NCBI GenBank assembly: GCA_026075535.2
Contig: AP026542.1
Location: 1,798,001 to 1,862,000, forward strand
Length of the DNA: 64,000 nt
Source of the DNA: Tricholoma matsutake
Lineage: Eukaryota; Basidiomycota; Agaricomycetes; Agaricales; Tricholomataceae
Direction of reading: 5' to 3'
Part shown: piece after piece, positions 33,309-42,721 of the stretch
Layout of the letters: the number at the start of each line of letters is the position of its first letter
How positions within the stretch are numbered: the first letter of the stretch is position 1
Made by a program: the position numbers and the translations under genes
Notes under the pieces: generated by a model
Told to the model about the DNA's origin: nothing
Seen by the model: only the letters and a program-made list of their open reading frames with translations
The model's database searches: none

Positions 33309-35110
33309 ATCAGCACAACCTTGCAACCAGGATGGAAACTTCCTGAAGAAACCTGATCCCCAACCTCTGCCAGCTGAGCCTACCGATAATTTGTCAAAGA
33401 ACCCATGGGCACCTTTTCAGGATCATCTTGAATTTGATTGGGCCTACTATCTAACAATCTTCCAAGTCCGACATTCTGGAAGGCCTTGATCTCTGGCATG
33501 CCATGACTGTCAGTACTTGGCTGAGCACCCAATGGTTTAAGATATTCCATGGTGTAATGCTGATGATCTCTATGTGACAATTGATGCAATACAAACTGGC
33601 AATGCACCATGGAAAACTTATAAGTTTTTTTATGACCTACACCACTGCAATGGATGGTGGAAACATATGAACTCAACACATGTGATGCATTACTCATGGT
33701 CAAACAGCAACTTGATACCTCTGACTTCAACAGCCAGATTAAATATGTCCCATATGAAAAGTTCAACAGTCAAGGTGAGTGCATCTACTCAAACATTATG
33801 TCAGGAAAGTGGGCGAATGGTCAAGCAGTAAGTTTTTTTGAGTTTCATCAATCTTCAAAGTATTCACAATCCTATCTCAATTTCTAGGACAAAATTGCAA
33901 AAGATCCATCTATGCATGGCTGTATGTTTGTACCCATTGTTGCTGGAAGTGATAAAACAACTGTTTCCATGGTGACTGGTCATCAAGAATATCACCCTGT
34001 TTACAGTTCACCTGGACCTATCTCAAATACTGCTCACCCTGGACATGGGAATGGGGTGCTTCCTGTTGCTTTCCTTCCAATACTGAAAGGTTGGTTGTTT
34101 CTTATTTCTTACCTTTTCATGTTCTTATTGTCAGTTCACCCTTCAGCCAGCAAACACCAATGCAAGCAACCTGAACTTCAAAGGTTCTGCTGCCAGCTCT
34201 ACCACCAATGTCTGGAGATTGTGTTCGAGCCCCTCAAGGTGTATATGGAGAGATACAAAGTTGTTGAATGTCCAGATGGACATTTCCATTGTGCAATTTT
34301 TAGCCTTGGCCCCTACATTGCTGACTACCCAGAGCAGGTTTGGCTTGCTGGGATGATTTATGGTTGGTGTCCAAAGTACATTATGCTTTCTCTGTGGCTG
34401 TTTGAAGCTGTAAGGCTCATCTTTTCCTAGATGTGATGCAAAGCCAGACAACCTCGATGGTCCTGGAACTCATTGTTGCTCACATGAGAAGACAGACCTA
34501 CTAATCAAGAACTTTGACCCAGGTATTCTTTGGGATGACTTCAGGATCTGGAATGACATTGTGGTTCATCTTTGTCTATTAGTTTTGGCAGTAAATAAGT
34601 GACTTAAACTTATCTTAGCCCTTCACCCATGCATTTCTGAGAGCTGATATCCATGAACTCCTTGCTCCTGACCTTCTGCACCAACTGATCAAGGGCATCT
34701 TTAAAGACCATCTTGTAATGTGGGTTGGTGAATATTTAATTCACACATGGTGAGGCACTTGCCTTGGAGATCATCGAAGACATTGACCATCTGTATGAAT
34801 CTCCCTTCAAAAATCATTTATGGCACTCTAATGAGATATTTAGTATCTCTGCAGTTCCCCCTTACCCTGGCCTTTGCTGATTCCCTGATGGTTGAGATTA
34901 TCATCAGTGGACAGGTGATGACTCAAAAGCATTGATGAAGGTTTGTTCCATTCAAAAATAGCAGCACATTTGGAAAGACTTACATCATTCTAACAGGTAT
35001 ATCTTGCAGCAGTTGCAGGTTATTTACCATCAGCCATGGTCCAGTGCATTGCGGCTTTCATTGATGCATGTTACATAGCCCACTGCAATGCAATCACTGG
35101 TCCAGCTCTT

Positions 35111-36756
35111 GAAATTTATTGGTGGAACTGGCACATGGAATGCTTTGCCTCTTGAAACACAGTGAGCTCATCTGGCAAGAATGTCTGAAGATCTTGTTAT
35201 TGATCTGGGAAAGGATGTTTATCAAATGATGTCTGATAAAGAAAAATGATATTTGACATACTTTGCCTGGGCTGGCTGTGGTTGCCACAAGGATTTGAAT
35301 AGTGTTCGGGGTGGATATTTTGCAATGTCCAAATTGTGGGAGGAACACAAGCAAACACCTCCTATTCTACTTGCAAACTGTGACAATGCTGCTGTTCTTG
35401 CTGATATGGTATCTGATAGTAATACAATCACACCAGCACAAGAATGAGCATTTGAGAGTACAGCACATGGAGGAATCAAAGCAACTCAATTGGCAGGTGC
35501 ACTTTTCAATCACAAGGATGACAAAAAAGGGCATCACAATATTTTCTGCTTCTGGTGGTGAGAAAATGTTGGCAATAAATTTACTTTTCCCAATACATTT
35601 TGGATCATACTGTGATGGTGCAACTGCTATTTTAGCACATCTTTCACAGTTTACAGCATATCTCAAATATTACTGACTTCAAAAAAGCACAAAGAGGTTC
35701 AATCATATGGAGCAGAACTTCAGGAATGCAATTCACAATATTCCCACCCTTTCTGAGCTTGCTGTCTTATCACTCTATGCTCAATCAATCTCTCATCCGT
35801 ATATGGAGAAAGTTTGTACTCCTGGACAGAATGCACTTGAACTTGGCCCATACCATGCCAAGGTATTAAATCACATCAGGGAGATAATTAGTAATCCCCA
35901 TTTGCTCATTGGACCAACTCCTTCATTTACAACTGCAGCACTTGATGGAAAAAACTGGAATTCACCCAAAATGTTCAAAGCTGTTCATGAAAAGCTTTCC
36001 ACATTTCCTCATATTTGTGGACTGCTTACTGCCTTCTTCAAAGGAGCAAAGGAGACATGGAAATGATTTGCATTAGAGTTTGCACTTGATGGATTAATTG
36101 ATCAGTCTACAGCTGAAGAGAAGGAACTTGCATGGATGCCAGTGACAAATGATGTCAATGAAGGTGCACTGTGTGCTTTTCGCATTCAAATGCAAATGAA
36201 GCCCCAACTTACCATGACATATTATAATGCACTTGCAATGTTTGAACACAATAATACTCAAAACTTCATGAATGCATTATTTATGGAACCTGGAGATTTC
36301 AAGTTTCTTTGTGGGCAGGCTCATGCATATAAAGAAAAAGATCAGGCCAAACAAAAGGAAATGGTTGCATGTCAACAAGAAAAAAATCAGAAGCAAGAGG
36401 AGGCTGCAAATAAATGGAAGGAAGCAGCAGCACAAAGAAAAAAGGAAATTGAGGAACTTCAGTTGGAGTTGGACAAGGACAAGATACAGAAGATGGTAGG
36501 AAATGATCTCAAAAAGCAACTTGGAGCATTCAGAAATGCAGGTGCTCCCAATCTTGACAAAGTATCCAAAGTTGGAGACCTTAAAATTGCCCTTATTGGT
36601 GCAATTTTGTCTTTGGAAGCAGGGAGTGGAATTTGCCAGGACAAAATAGATGATGATAGTGGAGTGGAAGACCCAAAGGATGAAGGGGAGTTCATTGACT
36701 TGGATGTGGTTGAAGATGATGGTGCTTGTAAATGGGAGGATGATGATGATCTCTAA
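35111..36756 (+). pseudogene. 3' part of an unnamed multicopy Agaricomycete family ('family X')
   Basis: The fragment opens abruptly after the Plavaka part (WNALPLETQ, then RMSEDLVIDLGKDVY). Recognisable stretches are TYFAWAGCGCHKDLNSVRGGY, GALFNHKDDKKGHHNIF, ELAVLSLYAQSISHPYMEKV, LTAFFKGAKETWK-stop-FALEFA and EEKELAWMPVTNDVNEGALC. A basic, glutamine/lysine-rich predicted coiled coil (about 36330-36500) and an acidic tail ending WEDDDDL follow. From memory this is a large, uncharacterised family repeated through mushroom genomes and likely tied to a mobile element; no activity is established. Frameshifts near 35450 and 35690 and stops (one at an expected arginine, TGA at 36064) make it a pseudogene. 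The last segment (36136-36756, 206 codons) is open. Confidence 0.6.
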
Positions 36757-37458
36757 TATTAGAATGCAGTCATTTACAGGCACCATTATGGACATATATC
36801 ACTGTATTTTGGTGTAATAACAATCTATACTATATAATAACATGGCTACATGTCTCATTTGACTGGGGAGAACCATGTACAAACTCAAAATTTGAGTGGA
36901 GACAGCAGGGTGATTGTTTTGGCCAATTTATTACATAAGTGTCCAAATCCAGCTGACACAGCTATAGCTGGAATTGCCCACTCCCACTTGGACCACAAAT
37001 TGTCATGCTTTTAGCAGTGTCACACTCTGTGACAAGATATTTGAAGGCCGAAAACAGCCACTTTTCCAGACAAACCTCAAAGTTGCAGGAGCTTCCCAGG
37101 CCTAGTAGTCCTCCCTGAACCATCTCTGAAGGTATCACCATTTGTCCAACTTTCATCTAAATGCCTTAGTACAGCACTTTCTGAGGAGCCATGTAGTAGT
37201 GGAAGTGCTTCAGAAGCTACTCCTCCTGTCACAGTATCCCTGGATGAGAATACACTGCTCAATGATGTCGACTTTTCAATGGATCCAAGGGGGAACTGGG
37301 ATTGCAAAAATTGCCCAGGGTAGGCAAAATTTTTAATGGGTGGTGGCCTGACCCCCCCTCCCCTACCCCCCAAAAAGGAGATGTCAGGCCAAAAAAGGAA
37401 GTCTCACAAAAAAACACGAGCAAATTTTATTAAAACTAAGAATTAGTAAGAAAAGACA
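36757..37458. other. Unassigned DNA between two family-X pieces
   Basis: No gene is visible. On the minus strand the frame at 37373-37077 (SSVFSSRDTVTGGVASEALP) could continue the zinc-finger frame next to it, but resemblance is too weak to assert. A C-rich run (CCCCCCCTCCCCTACCCCC) sits near 37352-37370. Confidence 0.3.
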
Positions 37459-37776
37459 TCATTTTTGGCTTGCCTTCCCCACTGTTTTATCATCCCTGAC
37501 TGTGCTCTCTGGTAGTTGAGTTGTAATGGATGGGCCAACCACAATGCGAGATGAGCTTGCAGCCTCTCTAGTGACCCTGGCATCAATTGGCTCCCTCTTG
37601 TCCTGACATTGCAGAAAAGAGAATAAGGTCAAGTTCTTCCCCTTTTGTTCATCTTTCTTCTTCTTTTCAACATTTCCCAGACATTTCTTCTTCCCTTGGT
37701 GTTGCTTGAGCCCTTGCAGACCTGCGGTACCAACTTGCACTTCTTCACCACAAAGTGGACAGCATGCCATTGTCAA
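37459..37776 (-). pseudogene. Zinc-finger N-terminus, probably of a family-X gene
   Basis: A 105-codon minus-strand frame starting MTMACCPLCGEEVQVGTAGL with the pattern C-x2-C-x(15)-H-x5-C (KQHQGKKKC), a lysine-rich region and NLTLFSFL. Such a small finger followed by a basic stretch and a TLFSF-like motif is how I remember the N-termini of family-X proteins. It points the opposite way from the family-X fragment at 35111-36756, so either two copies converge here or one copy was rearranged. Alternative: an independent short zinc-finger gene. Confidence 0.45.
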
Positions 37777-38256
37777 AACATCATATTTAGGCCCTTTATT
37801 CTTTCAAAAAGCACTTTACATGTCTGAAATAGTTGAAAGCCTTTAAAAGCCTACTTTTGTCTTTGTCATTGAACCACTGGCACCAATGTAAATGTTGCAT
37901 TTTAATATCAGCACATCAGAGTGAGCCAAAAAAAATCATTAAATTTAAGCCCTTTGGGCTGGACCCCCCCTACCTCAAGTCATGGAACAACAGCCTGATT
38001 CCCCCTTGGATGGACCTGTAGTAAAATTTTCACTGAAAAAATCACATGAAATAATTTACCACAGTAAATTGCCAGTAAATTACCAGTCCACACTCATTGG
38101 CTGCTATGGATCACAATTAAATCCAGCTTTGCAAGGAAACAAGCAAATGCTGTGTCCATCCAGAGCCAGCAATGTGGCAATTGCCTGTGGTGAGGTTCTA
38201 TCACCCAGATCACGGCTTACCCAATCAGGCAACTTTCCTGCTGGTGGGTCATGAGT
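37777..38256. other. Unassigned DNA
   Basis: No gene, RNA or element end recognised. The last bases (38250-38256, catgagt) are the left copy of the target duplication of the tnp2 element. Confidence 0.4.
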
Positions 38257-40994
38257 CCCAGTGAAAACCCACACTGAGCTGAGCTGAGCATATCTGCACT
38301 GAGCCGAGAACTACTGAAGTGCAGCTTTACGCTGTTCTGTCCAGCCTGCTTTGGTTTTTTTCCCTTTTGCAGACAGTATCTGTAATCATCTGAGTGAGAT
38401 CTGCACAAAATTTATTCACCTGCAGTAGTCCGCAGTTACAATCTGCCTGTAGCTGCATCATGCTGAGGATGACTGAACAATGCAGTTTGATTAACATAGC
38501 TATAATACACCTACTACATGGATAGGATATGTGCTCCTCCACGTGCCTCTGTACTCCTCTGCACTCTTCTAACCTTTGTTCCAACCCTGTTGGAGAAGGA
38601 TCACATGAAGATTTCTGATCCTAAAAATGTTAACAAAGTCACGTAAAGTGAACAGAAGATTAGATTCTGAATACTAGAAACATATCCCATGCATTATGTC
38701 CCCTGCTAACACAAGAAGTCCCAGCACCTTGCTGCATATTGGAACCACCTGCTTGACTGACCTGACAAGAAAGAGCATTTGTGAGTCAGTGTACTGATAG
38801 TTATAAATGCATGGCACCTACATAGCTCGATCTAGCATGTTGTATCTGCAATGTTGCCATTGTCAAAATGTGGTTTTGCCTGACAGGTCCGGTGTTCTGA
38901 AATGAGCCATGATGATTGTAGTACCTGGAGTTATCATTGGAATCAAGATTGCCATCAGACCAGTTGGCGTTGCTCATGGTGGTGGTGAGCAAGAAGAGGC
39001 AAAGTGCCATTAAATGTCGCAAAGTTGTTGACATTAATGCATGTGACTAGCCTAAATTGCATTCAAGTTGGACATGTTTTTTTAAAAACCCACTGCTACC
39101 TATCTACATAAATTCTCCACTATCATCATCACCTCCCTTGACATTCCCAGCTATTCCATCATCCATGGGCTCCTCATAACCGGTCAACTGAGCATCATCC
39201 AACCCTGATTTATGAATGACAAACCAACGGTTGTCAGGCTCACCAGGCAATGGAGGCAGCAGCTGCAGGGATACAACAGAGAGGATAGAGGATGTCTCAA
39301 TGACTTGGAGGTTATCTGTGCACTTGTAATCACATGCCCAGAGTTCATTATATGACTCTTCCAGAAGCTCTTGAATTGGCCATGAGTAAACCAACACCAA
39401 TGCATGAGGGACCAATTCCTCAGAGTTATCAGCAAATTTCAAGAAATAGAAGGGCACTTCTGCATATTCAATTTGCCTGTTGAGCCGTATCTGCAAAACA
39501 TCACATTAAGGAAGTGTAAAAAAATCTGATTTTGCAAGCTTACCATGACATTCCATGTTATTCAAATATTTTGACGAAATTTGTTCATTTCATTCCAAAG
39601 GCTACATGAAATCTGGCCATTAGGTAGGCGCAAGTGACCCCATCGTCTTATCTTGGACATACAACCAGAAAGATGGAGAGCATCAAATTCTGGGCCTGAT
39701 GTTTGTCTTGGATATCTGTCTCACGGTCACAGAAACACATAGCCATTTCCAACATCCTGGGAGAATCTAGGAAGAAATGGAGCAGATAGATCTAGTTCTG
39801 GACACATTGTCTTCAGTGCATTGATCTGTGAGTGTTGCAAAGCTCACTGGGCAAGATTTGCAAAGGGATTTGAAGGTTGCCTGATTTCTTGACCAAGGTC
39901 ACCTACAGTATGCTCCATCATAAATTGACTTGAGCAAGCTCCAGGTCCAACTCAAAGAACCTCAGGAGCAGCATGGAGAAGAGCATGTAGACACGGACAG
40001 CAGAAATGAAGACGGTCAACATGTCTTTGATAGTATAAGTTTTCAAATTCCTTGACAAACTGCACAAAATACGAATGGGCCTCTTGGAGTTGTCTTCCTC
40101 TGATAGATCTCTTAATTATGATGCAAACTCCACGCACAAGTTTGCAGAAATTTCTCCAGTATTTTTGTGGGAGGATGGTACGAAAGAAGGTTGGACCAAG
40201 GCCGAATAGATAGAGAAAATATTCGATAGCTTTATAACCACTAGAAATTTTCTCAGCTGGATTGCATGGGGGCCTGTGGAAGGAAGATGGAAAATATGGA
40301 GTTGCATCTGCAACAAGTTTACCGCGGTCTACCCACACATCACCCACAAGCTTCATCCAATCCCACATCAATTTATCATCACTGGGGTCACATTTTATTG
40401 TTCCCGCCACAGTGGTATCAGCAATTCACCCAGGTTAATAAATAGAAGATGCATAAGATCGAGGGAAAAGTATCGCAGCACAGGAAATGTGAACTGTTCA
40501 ACAAGCGCACTGAATATGCTTGGTTTGCTGATGCCTGTTTCCTTTCGGTTTTTCTCGTAGTCACTTTGGTCAGTAGACGTGATGAGTTTGGCTAGGAATG
40601 TGAACATACCAGATGACGAGGCCTCTTAGTTGGCCCACTCATATTTTCACTAGCCCCAAAACTGTCGTTACTATCTGAACTTTCTCCATCCATGTCTTTG
40701 CGAGCTGGATGTGTCTTTGCTTGGGCTGCCCACTCAGAGAATGGAATGACACTTGAGGAAGGCTTAGAGATACGGGATGCATGATTTCGCACAGTACGTT
40801 TAGTTACCAAACTACCATTGCATTTGGGGCAGGGACACGGCACCTTCTGTTCAGGCATCGTGCTCAATCGGATTTACAACGGTGTTGAAAGTTGGAAATT
40901 AACTCAGATTTAAACTGCGCAAATACAGCAGTGTTCAGCTCCACGCAGATCTGAGCAGTTACCGCAGTTCAACACGGAGGGGGTTTTCACTGGG
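38257..40994 (-). mobile_element. Internally deleted tnp2/DUF4218 (CACTA-like) transposon
   Basis: Terminal inverted repeats CCCAGTGAAAACCC lie at 38257-38270 and, inverted, 40981-40994. The target duplication catgagt is a perfect 7 bp (38250-38256 and 40995-41001). Subterminal regions are rich in CTGCACTGAG-like and AACTGC motifs. The interior encodes the two ends of a tnp2-family transposase on the minus strand but lacks the central catalytic part, so this 2.7-kb copy is a non-autonomous derivative. A 7-bp duplication is not what I expect of plant CACTA elements (3 bp). Confidence 0.82.
39104..40860 (-). pseudogene. tnp2-type transposase remnant with DUF4218
   Basis: The N-terminus MPEQKVPCPCPKCNGSLVTKR (about 40858) is a small zinc-binding motif. 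After an intron donor GTATGT near 40615, the frame resumes at KPSIFSALVEQF and SLDLMHLLFINLGELLIPLW, then (one-base shift) KCDPSDDKLMWDW and the DUF4218 core NPAEKISSGYKAIEYFLYLFG, YWRNFCKLVRGV and FCCPCLHALLHAAPEVL. A damaged stretch follows and the C-terminal domain IEYAEVPFYFLKFA, LWACDYKCTDNLQVI closes at 39104-39496. Full-length relatives have several hundred more residues between the finger and KPSIF, including the DDE-like part; those are missing. Confidence 0.8.
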
Positions 40995-41087
40995 CATGAG
41001 TTGCAACCTCTGACTGGGGCAATGGGCCAGCGTGTCATGTGCACCATTTACTCCCACTGATTAGCTTAGAAAGTAGTGATACCTAAG

Positions 41088-41200
41088 GCAACAGGATAGT
41101 CTAGCGGTAGGGGTAGCGGAAGTAAAGCCCTCTGATGAGAACCCTGGCACGGTCGAAACCGCTACCTCACCTCTCCGTTGTGTAGCCGCAACCTATCTTT
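41088..41200 (+). other. tRNA-like / SINE-like segment with A- and B-box resemblance
   Basis: TAGTCTAGCGG (41098-41108) resembles the Pol III A box and GGTCGAAACC (about 41152-41161) resembles a B box about 50 nt downstream. GGTAGCGG and CCGCTACC could pair across 40 nt. No cloverleaf with a proper acceptor stem can be drawn, so a functional tRNA is unlikely. A tRNA-derived SINE is possible but unproven. Confidence 0.25.
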
Positions 41201-41289
41201 GGAGACGAAGCGGCGGCCAACGTGATGTGCGCGATGACGGCCCTGCGCTTGCGCTCGCGTGGACGCCAGTCATTGTGAGTCGTTCCTCT

Positions 41290-41888
41290 TCACATGACTT
41301 CGGCTAGTCCCCTGATTTTTTCCCGCAACCCTAGGCAGGACTCAAGAGGCTTCCTCCACGTCCCAGATATCGTTGATGGCAAGTTGACGGCATCCTTTAT
41401 GCCCACCAACTCCCTTTTCACCCCCTTCATACCAGCCACCAAGGGTAAGATTGCCTCCACGACCGGAAGGACTAAACAGCGCCGCTTTCCTCTCTCCATC
41501 AAGACTCTTCCATTACTCCCCTACTTAACAGTGTCGCCCGTGGCAGCCACTACTCCTCGGCATGTCACGTATCCCGACAGACCGCTGAATTTCGTTTCAG
41601 GATAATTATTGCAGCACCATATTTGGTCGGTTTCGTACGCCAGTTCATATAAAAACGCCTCTATGCAACCTTGCCTCCCTAGAGTTGTTCCAGCACTCAC
41701 TTCTATTGTACGCTCCGAATTTCTCGATTCTGCATCTTTCTCTGATCTGCTGCTGTCTGTTACAGGTTCTAACCGTCAGGTCCCCACCGCTCATTCAACC
41801 TATTCCACTTCCACCGAGTCCGAGTCGAAGGTTTGTGCTAGGCCTGCTGTGTGAAACTCATGATAGCTCACCCGCTCGTAGTACTCTC
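41290..41888 (+). promoter_or_regulatory. Promoter and 5' leader of the small secreted-protein candidate
   Basis: A TATAAAA box at 41648-41654 lies 235 bp before the ATG at 41889. Between them, 41708-41766 looks like a 5'-UTR intron (GTACGC donor, TTACAG acceptor). An open frame at 41294-41605 has no recognisable similarity and is not claimed as a gene. Confidence 0.4.
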
Positions 41889-42116
41889 ATGAAAGTCATC
41901 ACTTTTCTCCTCACGGCCCTCTTCGCTGGCAATGGAGTCGTACTTGGCGCTTGGGTTTCACTGAATCCTTCCTGCCACCCTGAGTTGCCAGAATGTATTG
42001 GAACAGATACATTGTACTATGAACTCAGCACTGGGTGCTTCGCATGCCGATCACCTCCCGGCACAAGCAGCGGCAGCGGCAACAGCATCCCGGACAAAAT
42101 TTCGGAAATGCGGTGA
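41889..42116 (+). CDS. Small secreted cysteine-containing protein candidate
   Basis: 75 codons. The first 21 residues (MKVITFLLTALFAGNGVVLGA) have a lysine, a hydrophobic core and an A-x-A-like end, a convincing signal peptide. The mature part is about 54 residues with four cysteines at 29, 36, 50 and 53 (CHPELPEC and CFAC), and a Ser/Gly-rich tail. The start was chosen because it directly precedes the signal peptide, although the frame is open upstream. No family is recognised. Small secreted cysteine proteins are common in mushroom secretomes; an effector or signalling role would be pure inference. It lies head-on to the amidase gene, 605 bp from its end. Confidence 0.5.
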   Translation: MKVITFLLTALFAGNGVVLGAWVSLNPSCHPELPECIGTDTLYYELSTGCFACRSPPGTSSGSGNSIPDKISEMR

Positions 42117-42721
42117 TTCCCCATACCAAGTTATCTTTTTTATGTCCACCGATGTCCAATTTGCATAGTCTGCGAGAGCGGAGTTATTTGAGTTCATTTC
42201 TATCCTATGTATTGGAAGCGACATTGAGACCGATGGAGACCGGTTGGACCTTGTTTTGTCTGTTAATCAGCTACGATACAAATGACTGATGCCGATAGAG
42301 CACTGTGTAGTCGTCTTCTTTGAGATATATACCGTCTTCATTGAAATATATACCATCTTCATTGAAATGTACCTCAGGCCTTCTTCTCTCGACCTCCCGC
42401 ATCTATTCCTATTCCTCCGTTCAGATCTATACAAATTACAATGCAGCGATAGCGAACTAAGAATCAACTGACGATCTCACTTCGAGTCGCGGAAGATCTC
42501 AGAACATGACCCCGCCAGTCATCACTTTCTGTCACAAAACTCACAGTCAACTGAGGAAGTGCTAACGTACTGACTGGAATGCATGGTCACCATCTCAGCT
42601 GGACTTGGCCTTTACCGCTAGTACCCTATGATCTCCTACATCCGAAATGCTATGGAATAATACATGATGCCTTTCGACTCAGCCCTTCTCAGATTTTATA
42701 CTGACATACCACCCTTCCTAA
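42117..42721. repeat. 3' intergenic region with a short minisatellite
   Basis: At 42311-42372, three imperfect copies of a unit TCTTC(T/A)TTGAAATATATACC occur in tandem. The rest of this convergent intergenic space shows no gene. Confidence 0.6.

Larger units (their letters stand above)
3961..35110 (+). pseudogene. Plavaka-type (CACTA-like) transposase, split by Copia A
   Basis: The first exon (3961-4103) encodes a C2H2-like zinc finger beginning MPFYDCSICGQTCHSHGG. Its intron starts GTAAGT at 4104 and ends TATCAG at 33313 once Copia A is subtracted. Later exons fit 33314-33827, 33888-34089, 34147-34375, 34431-34560, 34619-34940 and 34997 to about 35110, all bounded by GT-AG introns. They encode motifs typical of Plavaka proteins: DKTTVSMVTGHQEYHPVY, GPYIADYPEQVWLAG, a CPKC pair across a splice, ADIHELLAPDLLHQLIKG and HQWTGDDSKALMK. 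The frame is damaged: an indel lies between the zinc finger and the exon 1 end, a stop lies near 33490, and two TGA stops sit around 34880-34900 where arginine is expected. The protein stops being Plavaka-like at about 35110, where another gene family begins. The element's inverted termini were not found. Confidence 0.75.

Noticed and set aside
41088..41200. Functional tRNA gene
   Set aside because: A- and B-box-like motifs exist but no acceptor stem, anticodon arm or proper T-arm can be folded.
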